From: Streptomyces sp. ISL-87
Lineage (GTDB): Bacteria; Actinomycetota; Actinomycetes; Streptomycetales; Streptomycetaceae
DNA: 64,000 bases
Direction: 5' to 3'
Assembly: GCF_018614095.1 (NCBI RefSeq)
Contig: NZ_JAGGOY010000035.1
Span: forward strand, 7,295-71,294
The translations under genes were made by a program, and so were the position numbers. The notes beneath the pieces were generated by a model. The model saw only the letters and a list, made by a program, of their open reading frames with translations, was not told the origin of the DNA and ran no database searches. Shown here piece by piece: positions 36,580 through 44,863 of this stretch; position 1 is the stretch's first letter; every line of letters begins with the position of its first letter.

Positions 36580-37899
36580 GTGAGCAACGACGCAGGCCGT
36601 CGCCTGGCGCTTTCGCGCGGGGCGACGGCCTCCGGCCGTGAGGGGCCGCTGTCCTGGCAGCAGGAGGGCCGGCTGCGCCGGGCCGTCCTGCGCGGCGGCG
36701 AACGGCCGCTGAACCTCGTCATGGCCCTGCCGCTGGGCGAGGACCTGACCGACGAGGAGATCCGCCGCCGTCTTGAGCTGATCACGGCACGGCAGGACGC
36801 CATGCGGATCGTCGACCTGTCGCTCGACGAGGGACGGCTCTTCTACGCGGACGAGATCGAACTGCCGCTGACGTCGGCCGACCTGGCCTCGCCCGACGAG
36901 CTGAACGCCTTCGTCCGCCAGGGCGAGCGCACGCCCTTCGACGGCTCGGGCGTACCGCTGTGGAACGCCACGCTGGTCACCCTCCCGGACGGCTCGGACG
37001 GCCCGGCCAGGTACCTGGTGGTCGGCATGGACCACCTGATCACCGACGGCCTGAGCCAGCAGGCGGTCACCGATCTCCTGCTCGCGCCGATGCCCGGCGC
37101 CGAGGTGCCGTCCGGCTCGCACCACGACTGGGTGCGCTGGCAGCGCGAGACCTTCCCGGACCCCGCCGAGGGGATCGGGCCGTCCCACGAGTTCTGGGCC
37201 GCCCGGCTGAAGGACACCACGCCCGACCAGGCCCTCAAGGTGCCCTTCTGCATCGCCCCGGACGGGGAGCCGAGCGGCAGGGTGTGGAGCCTGCGGCGGC
37301 CGGCGCCGGTCCCGGCGTCCCGGCTGAAGCGGGCGGCGGCCAAGCTCCGTACGACACCCTTCGTGCTCGTCCTCGGCGCGGTGGCCTCCACGGCCGTCGC
37401 GATGGGCGCCGAGCCGGACGTCACCTTCCGGGTCAACATGACCGGTCGCCCGATGGCGCACCTGGACACGCTGGGCTGCTTCTCCGACAACATGCCGGTG
37501 CGGCTGAGCGGCCAGGACCTGAGCGACCCGCTGACCGCCGTGCGGCACGCGCGGGAGACCTGGATGAGTCTGGTGCCCCACCAGACGACCCCGTGGGACT
37601 ACCTCCTCGAAGCCTTCGGCGGGCCGGGCGACGACACGCTCACCCGGCGTCCGGCGCAGTGGCTGGTGAACTACATGCCGTGGGAGCAGCCGTCCCACGG
37701 GCTGCCGCCCGTGGAGACCTCCGGCGAGTACAAGTCGTTCATGGGGACGTTCCAGGTCGTCGCCATGATGTACGACGACGACACGTGCCGTCTGGAGTGC
37801 GAGTTCGATCCCACGCGGTTCGACGTGGCCGCGGGCGAGGAGTTCCTGTCCCGGCTGTGCGCGACGCTCGCGGACCTCTGCGAGCAGCTGACCGGCTGA
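36580..37899 (+). CDS. Free-standing condensation-like enzyme with altered HHxxxDG
   Basis: A 439-residue condensation-superfamily protein. The active-site motif is DHLITDG in GMDHLITDGLSQQ: the first His is replaced by Asp while the catalytic second His and the Asp remain. PLSWQQEGRLRRA matches the N-terminal C1 region and the later NMTGRPM and GCFSDNMPV match the C-domain bridge region. GTG 36580 has CGGAG upstream. It closes the operon before a strong bidirectional terminator. It may form an amide or ester between a carrier-bound acyl and a free acceptor, a common job for stand-alone C proteins. Confidence 0.85.
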   Translation: MSNDAGRRLALSRGATASGREGPLSWQQEGRLRRAVLRGGERPLNLVMALPLGEDLTDEEIRRRLELITARQDAMRIVDLSLDEGRLFYADEIELPLTSADLASPDELNAFVRQGERTPFDGSGVPLWNATLVTLPDGSDGPARYLVVGMDHLITDGLSQQAVTDLLLAPMPGAEVPSGSHHDWVRWQRETFPDPAEGIGPSHEFWAARLKDTTPDQALKVPFCIAPDGEPSGRVWSLRRPAPVPASRLKRAAAKLRTTPFVLVLGAVASTAVAMGAEPDVTFRVNMTGRPMAHLDTLGCFSDNMPVRLSGQDLSDPLTAVRHARETWMSLVPHQTTPWDYLLEAFGGPGDDTLTRRPAQWLVNYMPWEQPSHGLPPVETSGEYKSFMGTFQVVAMMYDDDTCRLECEFDPTRFDVAAGEEFLSRLCATLADLCEQLTG

Positions 37900-37912
37900 G
37901 CAGCCGGGCAAC

Positions 37913-37953
37913 GAGAGGGGGCTCCCCGCCGTCATGGCGGGGAGCCCCCTCTC
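37913..37953 (+). terminator. Very strong bidirectional terminator
   Basis: A perfect 18-base stem: GAGAGGGGGCTCCCCGCC at 37913-37930 and its complement at 37936-37953 with a GTCAT loop, followed by TTCTGTTCT. It separates the eight-gene operon from the convergent ribosomal protection gene ending at 37969. Confidence 0.9.
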
Positions 37954-37968
37954 CTTCTGTTCTCCGGA

Positions 37969-40023
37969 TCAGCGCGGCATCGCCTGGAACCACAGCGCTC
38001 GCTCGCGGGGGTCGGTCCCGGCGCGCTGCCGCGTCGGCACCTCGTCCCCCTGGAACGCCGAGTAGTGGTCCGGGCGGTTGGTCAGCACGCCCTCGCCTCC
38101 GGTGATGTTGGGCAGGGTGGCGGCGAGTTCCGAGATGCGTGCCGAAGGGATGAAGCCGACCAGGCGGGTGTAGCCGAGGGAGTCCGTGACGGACTCCGTG
38201 GTCGCGCCGAGCCGCCCGAGCGTCTTCATGAGCATCCGCAGCGTCGGCTCGGGCGTCTCCAGCTCGAACCGCTCGATCGGCTGGCAGACCTGCGTCCTCG
38301 CCTTCTCGAGGCAGGCCATGACGACGACGGGCGCCAGGTTGCGGAAGTCGGCGCCGACCGTGGACATCGCCTTGTTGAAGCTCTGGTGCGCGTGGCTCTG
38401 GCGCGGGCAGTAGCCGGAGGCCGTCATGGTCACCTTGCAGTCCGTGACGGGCCAGCCGTGCAGGCCCTGTTCGAGGGCCCACCGCACGCCCTCCTCGCAG
38501 GCGCTGATGAAGGCCGCGGGCAGGTTTCCCCGCTCGATGCCCGGGTGGAAGGTGATCCCGCTGCCGGTCTCGCCGGCCTCCAGCCGCAGGCCGAGCGTGG
38601 CGAGGTAGGGGTTCCCGTCCTTGTCCATTTCCTCGACGGCGGTCGCCGAGCCGAGCACGCGCTCGATGCAGATCACCGAGGTGTCGCGGAAGACTGTGCG
38701 GACGCCGAAACGCTCCTCCAGGACGGTGACGACGACCTCCTTCTGCACCTCGCCGTGGATGCGGATGCGCGCGCTGCCGTCGAGCTCGTCGAGCCTCGGC
38801 TCGATGAGCGGGTCCTCGTCGCCGAGGACGCTGAGCGCGGTGAACAGCGCGCCGCGCTGGGTGGGGTCGACGGGCTCCAGCGCCGCGACCATCGTCGCCG
38901 GGGGGAACTTCGGGGGGAGCCTCGGCGGTGGGGTGCCGATGACGTGTCCGATGCGGGCGGTCGACAGACCGCGTACCGCGACGATGTCGCCGCTGAACGC
39001 CCGCCGCGCGACGGCGAGTCCGCCCGGACCGGGGATACAGAGCTCGGTGACGCGCTCGGCCTTGGTCGCCGACACCGGGATCGTGTCGCGGATCGCCAGC
39101 TCGCCGCCCCACAGGCGCATCCAGACCCGCCTGCCGCGCGCGTCGTGGTCGACGGAGAAGACGGTGGCCGACCGGGCGGTGCCGGGCCTGCCCGTGGACT
39201 CGTCGGCGTACCCCTCCTCGGGATCCTCCTCGGCCCCTTCCGCCGTCCCCGCCACGGCCCCCTCCGCGAACCCGCTCACGTGCTCCTCCGAGGGCTTCAG
39301 GAGCGAGGTGATCGCATCCTGGAGGTCCTCGATCCCCGCGCCGGTGAAGGCCGAGCCGCAGAGCACCGGGAACAGCGTCCCGGCCGGGACCGCGCGCCGC
39401 ATCGCCGCGCGGATCTGCTCCGGTGCGATCTCCTCGCCCTCCAGCCACGCCTCCATCACCGTGTCGTCCACGTCGGCGACCGTCTCCACCAGGGACGCGT
39501 CGTCGAGGGGCAGCGCCTCGGCGCGTGCCTCCGCACGGCCCTGGCCGGTCGCCCGGCTCAGCGGCAGGGCGGCAGGGGAGAGGCGGCGGCGGATCTGCTC
39601 GACGACCCGGTCCGCGTCGGCGCCACCACGGTCGATCTTGTTGATGAACAGCACGGTGGGCACGTTCATGCGGCGCAGCGCCCGCCAGAGGATGACGGTC
39701 TGCGGCTGCACGCCCTCGACGGAGGACAGCACGAGCACCGCCGCGTCCAGCACGTGCAGGGACCGCTCCACCTCGGCGATGAAGTCCGGGTGCCCCGGCG
39801 TGTCCAGGATGTTGACGGGCACGTCACCGATCTGGAGCGAGGTCACCGCGGCACGGATGGTGATGCCCCGGCGGCGTTCCAGATCCATGGAGTCGGTACG
39901 GGTGGTGCCGTCGTCCACGCTGCCGATGTGGTCGACCACTCCCGCCTCGAACAGGAGACGTTCGGTGAGACTTGTCTTCCCGGCGTCGACGTGCGCCAGG
40001 ATTCCAAGATTGATCGGGGGCAT
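37969..40023 (-). CDS. TetM/OtrA-type ribosomal protection GTPase
   Basis: A 684-residue EF-G-like translational GTPase. G1 is AHVDAGKTS (residues 10-18), the switch I region is RRRGITIRAA, G3 DTPGH (74-78), G4 NKID (128-131), and the C-terminal domains include GYTRLVGFIPSARISEL. TetM and OtrA remove tetracyclines from the ribosome by this fold; length is slightly above theirs because of an acidic insert near residues 255-280 (GAEEDPEEGYADES). It is single-copy here, divergent from the kinase at 40201, and lies in the centre of the cluster, so self-resistance to a ribosome-acting product is the simplest reading. A general EF-G paralogue role cannot be excluded. Confidence 0.9.
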   Translation of the reverse strand: MPPINLGILAHVDAGKTSLTERLLFEAGVVDHIGSVDDGTTRTDSMDLERRRGITIRAAVTSLQIGDVPVNILDTPGHPDFIAEVERSLHVLDAAVLVLSSVEGVQPQTVILWRALRRMNVPTVLFINKIDRGGADADRVVEQIRRRLSPAALPLSRATGQGRAEARAEALPLDDASLVETVADVDDTVMEAWLEGEEIAPEQIRAAMRRAVPAGTLFPVLCGSAFTGAGIEDLQDAITSLLKPSEEHVSGFAEGAVAGTAEGAEEDPEEGYADESTGRPGTARSATVFSVDHDARGRRVWMRLWGGELAIRDTIPVSATKAERVTELCIPGPGGLAVARRAFSGDIVAVRGLSTARIGHVIGTPPPRLPPKFPPATMVAALEPVDPTQRGALFTALSVLGDEDPLIEPRLDELDGSARIRIHGEVQKEVVVTVLEERFGVRTVFRDTSVICIERVLGSATAVEEMDKDGNPYLATLGLRLEAGETGSGITFHPGIERGNLPAAFISACEEGVRWALEQGLHGWPVTDCKVTMTASGYCPRQSHAHQSFNKAMSTVGADFRNLAPVVVMACLEKARTQVCQPIERFELETPEPTLRMLMKTLGRLGATTESVTDSLGYTRLVGFIPSARISELAATLPNITGGEGVLTNRPDHYSAFQGDEVPTRQRAGTDPRERALWFQAMPR

Positions 40024-40200
40024 AAAGCTCCATCGATGGGTGCGAACTGGCAGTCACATGTGTTCAGCACAAGGGTAGTTGTTCGCTGAAGGGCTTCCGG
40101 CTTCAGTAGTGTGTGGGTGGTTCCGGATTCTCTCTTCTTCCTCTTCCCGTGTCCGCCGGAACCGCCATCGATCTCCCGCGACTCCCACGAGGATGGTTCC

Positions 40201-41196
40201 GTGCCCCAACCGCTGCAGCACCCCGCCGAATTCAGCAAGGTAATCGGCATAGACGCGGGGGGAACGAAGACGGACGTGGCTCTCGTCGACGCGCGGGGGA
40301 CCGTCCTGGCGACCGCCCGTGGCGCCGGCATGCGGGAGGACGAGCCGAGGTCCGTGTGGCTCGATCGCCTGGAGGACCTCGTCGCCCGGGTCGGCGGCAC
40401 TGACGAGCGTACCGTCGTCAGTGCCTGTATGGCGCATCTTGATCTCCCCGAGGAGGAGGACGAGTTCGCCGCCCTGTTGCGGACGAAGCCCTGGGCGGGC
40501 GACGTGCTGGTGCGGAACGACACCCTGGCGGTGCTGCGCGCCGGCGTGCCGGGCGAGGGGGTCGCGGTGGTCTGCGGCACCGGCATCAACTGCGCCGGTG
40601 TCGGGGCGGACGGACGGCAGGCCCGGTTCCTCGCGTTCGGGGACCGGTCCGGTGACTGGGGCGGCGGCAACGACCTGGGCATGGCCGCCCTGTGGCACGC
40701 GATGCGGGCCGAGGACGGCAGGGGCGAGCCGACGGAGCTGGTCCGGGCCCTGCTCGACCATCTCGGCCTCGGCTCGATGCGGGAGGTGGCCCTCCGGCTG
40801 CGCGACGACCGGCTCACCTCCCTGGACGTGCGCCACTGCACGCCCGTCCTGCTCGACGTCGCCGCGAAGGGCGATCCGGTGGCGACGGAACTCGTCCGCA
40901 GGCAGGGCGAGGAGATCTGCTCCATGACCCGGGTGGCCATGGAGCGACTCGGCGTCACGGAGCGGGGGACGACGGTGGTCCTCGGCGGGAGCGTGCTGGC
41001 CGCGCGCAACCCCGTCCTGCTGTCGGCGATCGAGGAGGGCGTCGCGGCGTTCTCGCCCTCCTCGACGGTCGTCGTGACCGACACCGACCCCCTGGCGGGC
41101 GCCGTCCTGCTCGGACTCGACCGGCTGGGTGCCGGTCCCGAGCCGGAGCAGGCGGTACGGCGGGCCGTCGCCCGGGGCGCGGTGCCACGCCACTGA
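40201..41196 (+). CDS. BadF/BadG-type sugar kinase (N-acetylglucosamine kinase-like)
   Basis: A 331-residue ASKHA-fold kinase. Phosphate-1 motif IGIDAGGTKTDVALVD at about residue 15, middle GTGINCAGVG, GDWGGGNDLG, and the adenosine motif VVLGGSVLAA are present. This layout is that of BadF/BcrA-type N-acetylglucosamine kinases. GTG 40201 follows GAGGAT. It is divergent from the ribosomal protection gene over 177 bases. With the glycosyltransferase, PIG-L deacetylase and GH4 genes, it could phosphorylate GlcNAc or glucosamine, or a glycosylated intermediate. Confidence 0.85.
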   Translation: MPQPLQHPAEFSKVIGIDAGGTKTDVALVDARGTVLATARGAGMREDEPRSVWLDRLEDLVARVGGTDERTVVSACMAHLDLPEEEDEFAALLRTKPWAGDVLVRNDTLAVLRAGVPGEGVAVVCGTGINCAGVGADGRQARFLAFGDRSGDWGGGNDLGMAALWHAMRAEDGRGEPTELVRALLDHLGLGSMREVALRLRDDRLTSLDVRHCTPVLLDVAAKGDPVATELVRRQGEEICSMTRVAMERLGVTERGTTVVLGGSVLAARNPVLLSAIEEGVAAFSPSSTVVVTDTDPLAGAVLLGLDRLGAGPEPEQAVRRAVARGAVPRH

Positions 41197-41224
41197 TCGG
41201 GCCATCACGCCGCTGATCGGGCCC

Positions 41225-42355
41225 TCACGCCCCCGAGCGCGTCACCCGCTTCGCCTCCGTGACCACACCCGACCGGTACGGCTCCGGCAGCCGCTGGAGG
41301 GACTCCTCCAGCCACACGGTCGCGAATTCCTCCGTGCGGAAGGGCGTCGAAAGCCCGGTCAGCGGGAGGACGGTGACGTTCTCGGGGGCGTCGAAGCCCG
41401 TGGTGTACCCGTCGTCCAGCGGCTTGCCGGCCCGGTCGAGCGGGACGCCGAAGCGGGCCGACCGCTCGCCCTTGACCGTGCCCACGGCCACGCCGAGCGT
41501 CGCGGCGCCACCGGCGGCGGCCAGCGCGTCCAGGTACTCCGGCCATGCCGAGTTGGCGCGCGTGTCACCGATGAACCGGCACAACTCCACCTCCCGGCGC
41601 GGCCACTTGGCGAGGAAGCGTTCGTAGTTCCGCTCCTCTGTCCGCTGGTTGGCCAGTGCGTCCCGGGTGTGCGGCAGGTGGAGCGCGTACACCTGGGGGG
41701 ACAGGGTGATGGGCAGACCGCTGGCGCAGACCCGGAAGCCCCACTCCAGGTCGTCCACGCCCCAGCCGCGGAAGGTCTCGTCGAAGTACAGGTTCCGGGC
41801 GACGACGGCCGCCCTCGGGACGGCGATGAGACCGGTCCAGGCGAAGGCCCACGGGATGTTGTGGGGGACCTGGAAGCGCGGGTCGGCCGGCCAGCCGGGC
41901 GCCGAGGCGAGCTCTTCGAGGGCGGCGAGATGGTCGCCGTACGACCGCAGTTCGACAGTCTCGACCTGGCCGTCCTCGTTGTTCGCGTAGCCGACGACCT
42001 GCCCGATCACGCAGATCTGCTGCCCGAAGGCGAAGTGCCGGTCGTACAGGTCGCGCAGCGCCGACGGCGGGAGCAGGGTGTCGGCGTCCATCTGGACGAC
42101 GACCTCTCCGGTCGCGCTGCGCATGGCGAGGTTGCGCGCCAGCGGAATATGGAATTCCCGCGACGAGTTCACCGTGATGATGTCCAGACGGCCGTCGAAC
42201 TCGGCGCACAGTTCCGTGAGATCGGTGGTGTATTCCATTGCGCCGATGACGACCTCGAACTCGGAGGAGTCCATCGTCTGGTGTGCCAGAGCTTCGAGCG
42301 CGATACGGAGATTGTCCAGTCGCGCCTTATAGGGTATGCATACGCTGAGTTTCAT
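41225..42355 (-). CDS. Family 2-type glycosyltransferase
   Basis: A 376-residue GT-A glycosyltransferase. The nucleotide-sugar fold begins with SVCIPYKARLDNLRIALEA, the DxD-type metal site is VVQMDADTLLP, and the C-terminal GWGVDDLEWGFRV is the chondroitin-polymerase/galactosyltransferase-like acceptor motif. It has no membrane segments, so it acts on a soluble acceptor. The C-terminal 110 residues are less typical. ATG 42355 is preferred over TTG 42358. It is divergent from the PIG-L deacetylase: addition of GlcNAc then N-deacetylation is a known two-step logic (mycothiol, pactamycin-like pathways). The sugar donor is inferred, not shown. Confidence 0.85.
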   Translation of the reverse strand: MKLSVCIPYKARLDNLRIALEALAHQTMDSSEFEVVIGAMEYTTDLTELCAEFDGRLDIITVNSSREFHIPLARNLAMRSATGEVVVQMDADTLLPPSALRDLYDRHFAFGQQICVIGQVVGYANNEDGQVETVELRSYGDHLAALEELASAPGWPADPRFQVPHNIPWAFAWTGLIAVPRAAVVARNLYFDETFRGWGVDDLEWGFRVCASGLPITLSPQVYALHLPHTRDALANQRTEERNYERFLAKWPRREVELCRFIGDTRANSAWPEYLDALAAAGGAATLGVAVGTVKGERSARFGVPLDRAGKPLDDGYTTGFDAPENVTVLPLTGLSTPFRTEEFATVWLEESLQRLPEPYRSGVVTEAKRVTRSGA

Positions 42356-42439
42356 CAATTCTCTCTCGCCTAGGCGCTGTTGTGTGTGAAGCGGTGAGTA
42401 GAATCAGTTGTCCAAAGCCGATGACCGAATCCGGAGTAA

Positions 42440-43210
42440 ATGATGAGTGCCCCGAGCATGGATCTCAGTCGCTATCGAACGGTCGTGGTGTCGCCGCATT
42501 TCGACGATGCCGCCCTGTCGCTGGGCGGGGTTCTTCAGGCCGCGCCCGGACCGGTCGCCGTCGTGACGGTGCACGGTGGTCGGCCGCCCGCCGGGGTGGA
42601 GGTGTCGGAGTGGGACTACGACTGCGGATTCCCGACGGCCGAGGACGCCTACGACACGCGGGTACGGGAGGACGCCCTCGCCTGTGAGGCGCTCGGCGCC
42701 GACCAGATCCTCCTGGCGAACCCGGACGGCCCCTACCGGGAGAAGACCGAGCCGCTCGTCGGCCTGGACGAGCTGGTCCGCCAGGTCGCCGCGACGGCCG
42801 ACCTCTACCTGCCCGCGGGGATCAACCAGCCGGACCACGCCCGCGTCCGTGACCAGGCGATAGCCGCGCTCGGGACGGACGGCGGCATCCGCCCGTACTT
42901 CTACGCCGACCTGCCGTACACCGCTGCCCTGCCCGGTTACGCCGACGAGGGAGGCGCGTACCTCACCTCGCCGGAGGCGTGGCCGTCCGAGGTGACGGAG
43001 CTCGGGCAGCGGTACGGGCACGGGCTCGACCTCCCGCGCGGCGTCCCGGTCACCGGGAAGCTGTGGGAGGCCAAGCGTCGTGCCGTGCTGTGTCACGCCT
43101 CGCAGCTGTCGCTGGTGGCGTGCATGGACGAGGTGGCCGTTCCCCGGCCCCTGCTCGGGGTCGACGGCCTCCTCGCCCTGGAGGTCGTCTGGCGTCCCTC
43201 GGCGGGCTGA
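42440..43210 (+). CDS. PIG-L family zinc deacetylase
   Basis: A 256-residue LmbE/PIG-L hydrolase, which removes N-acetyl groups from GlcNAc-type conjugates. The zinc and base motif is SPHFDDAALSLGG (PHxDD) near residue 18, and the third zinc ligand is in INQPDHARVRDQAI (family HPDH). ATG 42440 or the next ATG 42443 (better spaced from GGAG) are both possible. It neighbours the glycosyltransferase divergently and is convergent with a TauD-type gene 14 bases away. Confidence 0.9.
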   Translation: MMSAPSMDLSRYRTVVVSPHFDDAALSLGGVLQAAPGPVAVVTVHGGRPPAGVEVSEWDYDCGFPTAEDAYDTRVREDALACEALGADQILLANPDGPYREKTEPLVGLDELVRQVAATADLYLPAGINQPDHARVRDQAIAALGTDGGIRPYFYADLPYTAALPGYADEGGAYLTSPEAWPSEVTELGQRYGHGLDLPRGVPVTGKLWEAKRRAVLCHASQLSLVACMDEVAVPRPLLGVDGLLALEVVWRPSAG

Positions 43211-43223
43211 CCTCCAGGAGGCA

Positions 43224-44150
43224 TCAGGCAGCGGCGCCCGGGTCGAGGGGCGAGGAGAGCGCGAACCCCTTCCGGCCGTCGAGCCCGAGGGGAGCCTCGC
43301 CCTGCACCGTCACCCGGATGCCGCTGCGGTGCTGCGTGCCGTAGTCCAGGACGGCGTAGTGCATGGTCGCCTGGTTGTCCCAGATGGCCACGTCGCCGGC
43401 CTGCCACTTCCAGCGGACGGTGAACTCCGGCTGGGTGGCGTAGTCCTCCAGGACGCCGATGACGTCGCGGCCCGCACGCGGGCGGTGACCGGCGACGGAC
43501 CGCGCGAAACCGCCGAGCAGCAGGCTCGGCTCGCCCGTCTCGGGGTGGACCCGCACGGCCGGGTGGTTCGCCTCGATGGTGTGGCTGATGTACTCGGCGC
43601 GGGCCCTCGGGTTGTGCGCGTACGTGGCCTCGGTGTAGTCCGAGTTGTTGGAGTGCACCACGCGCATGTCGTTCGCCAGCGCCTTGAGCTCCGGCGGCAG
43701 CGCCTCGTAGGCGGCGGCCGTGTTGGCCCAGATCGTGTCGCCGCCGACCGGCGGGCAGACGATGTTGTGCAGGAACGCGAACGCCGGCGGCGCCTCGATG
43801 AAGGTGAGGTCGGTGTGCCAGTAGTTCGCCCGGGTGCCGTCACCCCGGGAGTCCATCACGCGCACGTGCGGCTGGTCGGCAGGCGCCTGGTAAATGGGGT
43901 GCCCGGGGGTGAGCGGGCCGAATTGACCGGCGAAGGCGCTGAGGCTCTCGTAATCGAGGCTCTGGCCCCGCATGAAGATCACCTTGTGGGCGAGCAGTGC
44001 CGAGCGCACGGTCGCCACGGTCTCTTCGGAAAGCGGCGCGGAGGCGTCCACGCCCTCCAGCTCGGCGCCGATGAATCCGGCCAGCCGTCGGACCACGATC
44101 GGCCCTACACGGGTTTCCGCTTCGGTGAACTCACTGTCCAGCAATGACAC
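43224..44150 (-). CDS. TauD/TfdA-type Fe(II)/2-oxoglutarate dioxygenase
   Basis: A 308-residue dioxygenase with the full TauD pattern: proximal YWHTDLTF, THQ-like middle VGGDTIWANTAAAYEALP, distal His in NQATMHYAVLDYG and the 2-oxoglutarate Arg in HRSGIRVTVQG. It is closer to canonical taurine dioxygenase than the clavaminate-like enzyme at 33724. GTG 44150 has GGAG ten bases upstream. Probably hydroxylates a precursor or carrier-bound residue. It heads no operon: it is the last gene of the minus-strand run MFS, HAD, TauD. Confidence 0.9.
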   Translation of the reverse strand: MSLLDSEFTEAETRVGPIVVRRLAGFIGAELEGVDASAPLSEETVATVRSALLAHKVIFMRGQSLDYESLSAFAGQFGPLTPGHPIYQAPADQPHVRVMDSRGDGTRANYWHTDLTFIEAPPAFAFLHNIVCPPVGGDTIWANTAAAYEALPPELKALANDMRVVHSNNSDYTEATYAHNPRARAEYISHTIEANHPAVRVHPETGEPSLLLGGFARSVAGHRPRAGRDVIGVLEDYATQPEFTVRWKWQAGDVAIWDNQATMHYAVLDYGTQHRSGIRVTVQGEAPLGLDGRKGFALSSPLDPGAAA

Positions 44151-44188
44151 GGCTGTCGAACTCCATCGGTTGTCGGTCGGGTGAGGGG

Positions 44189-44851
44189 TCAGTTGCTCAG
44201 GGAATGCGCGTCGAGGCGCAGAAGAAGGGGAAAGGCCTCCGCGATCACCGGCACGGTGATGTCCGGCGTCGGACCTCCGGCGCGCGGGGCGCGGCCCCCG
44301 GAGACCCACAGGGTGCGCATGCCGACGGCGGCACCTCCGGCGATGTCGGCGCTCAGCGAGTCGCCGACCATCCACGCCCCCTCCAGCTCTGCCCCGGTGC
44401 GCTCGGCGACGAGGTGGAACACGCTGGGGTCGGGCTTGCGGGCGGTCTCCTCGTCGGTGAAGCAGTGCGCGTCGAAGAGGCCCTCGAAGCCGGTGCTCAT
44501 CTTGATGCGCTGCGCGGGCTCCGAGCCGTTCGTCAGCAGCGCGATGCGCCAGCCCGCCGCGCGCAGCGCGCGCAGGCCCTCTATGGCCCCCTCGTACGGA
44601 CGGCAGAGCGCCGGCAGGCGGTCGGCGAAGGCGCGGGTGAGCTCCTCGGGCGACTCCGGGAAGCCGAAGCGGTCGGCTATCGCCTTCCAGGACTCCTCGG
44701 GGGTGCCGGGCTTCTCCTGCTCGGCACGAAGGAACTCCAGTCCCTCCGGCCCGAGTCTGCGCTCCTCGGCGAGGGCGACGAAGGCGGCGTCGATGGAGCC
44801 CGCGTAGTCCACCAGTGTGTCGTCGAGATCGAATACCGCGAAGGGTGCCAT
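44189..44851 (-). CDS. HAD-superfamily phosphatase
   Basis: A 220-residue haloacid dehalogenase-type hydrolase: motif I DLDDTLVD (residues 8-15), motif II LLTNGSE, motif III ARKPDPSVF and motif IV VGDSLSADI, with an alpha-helical cap. It likely removes phosphate from a sugar, nucleotide or protected antibiotic intermediate. It is 12 bases downstream of the MFS exporter, so the two are co-transcribed. With the APH-like kinase at 55192 the pair could phosphorylate in the cell and dephosphorylate on export. Confidence 0.9.
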   Translation of the reverse strand: MAPFAVFDLDDTLVDYAGSIDAAFVALAEERRLGPEGLEFLRAEQEKPGTPEESWKAIADRFGFPESPEELTRAFADRLPALCRPYEGAIEGLRALRAAGWRIALLTNGSEPAQRIKMSTGFEGLFDAHCFTDEETARKPDPSVFHLVAERTGAELEGAWMVGDSLSADIAGGAAVGMRTLWVSGGRAPRAGGPTPDITVPVIAEAFPLLLRLDAHSLSN

Positions 44852-44863
44852 GAGCGGCCTTCC

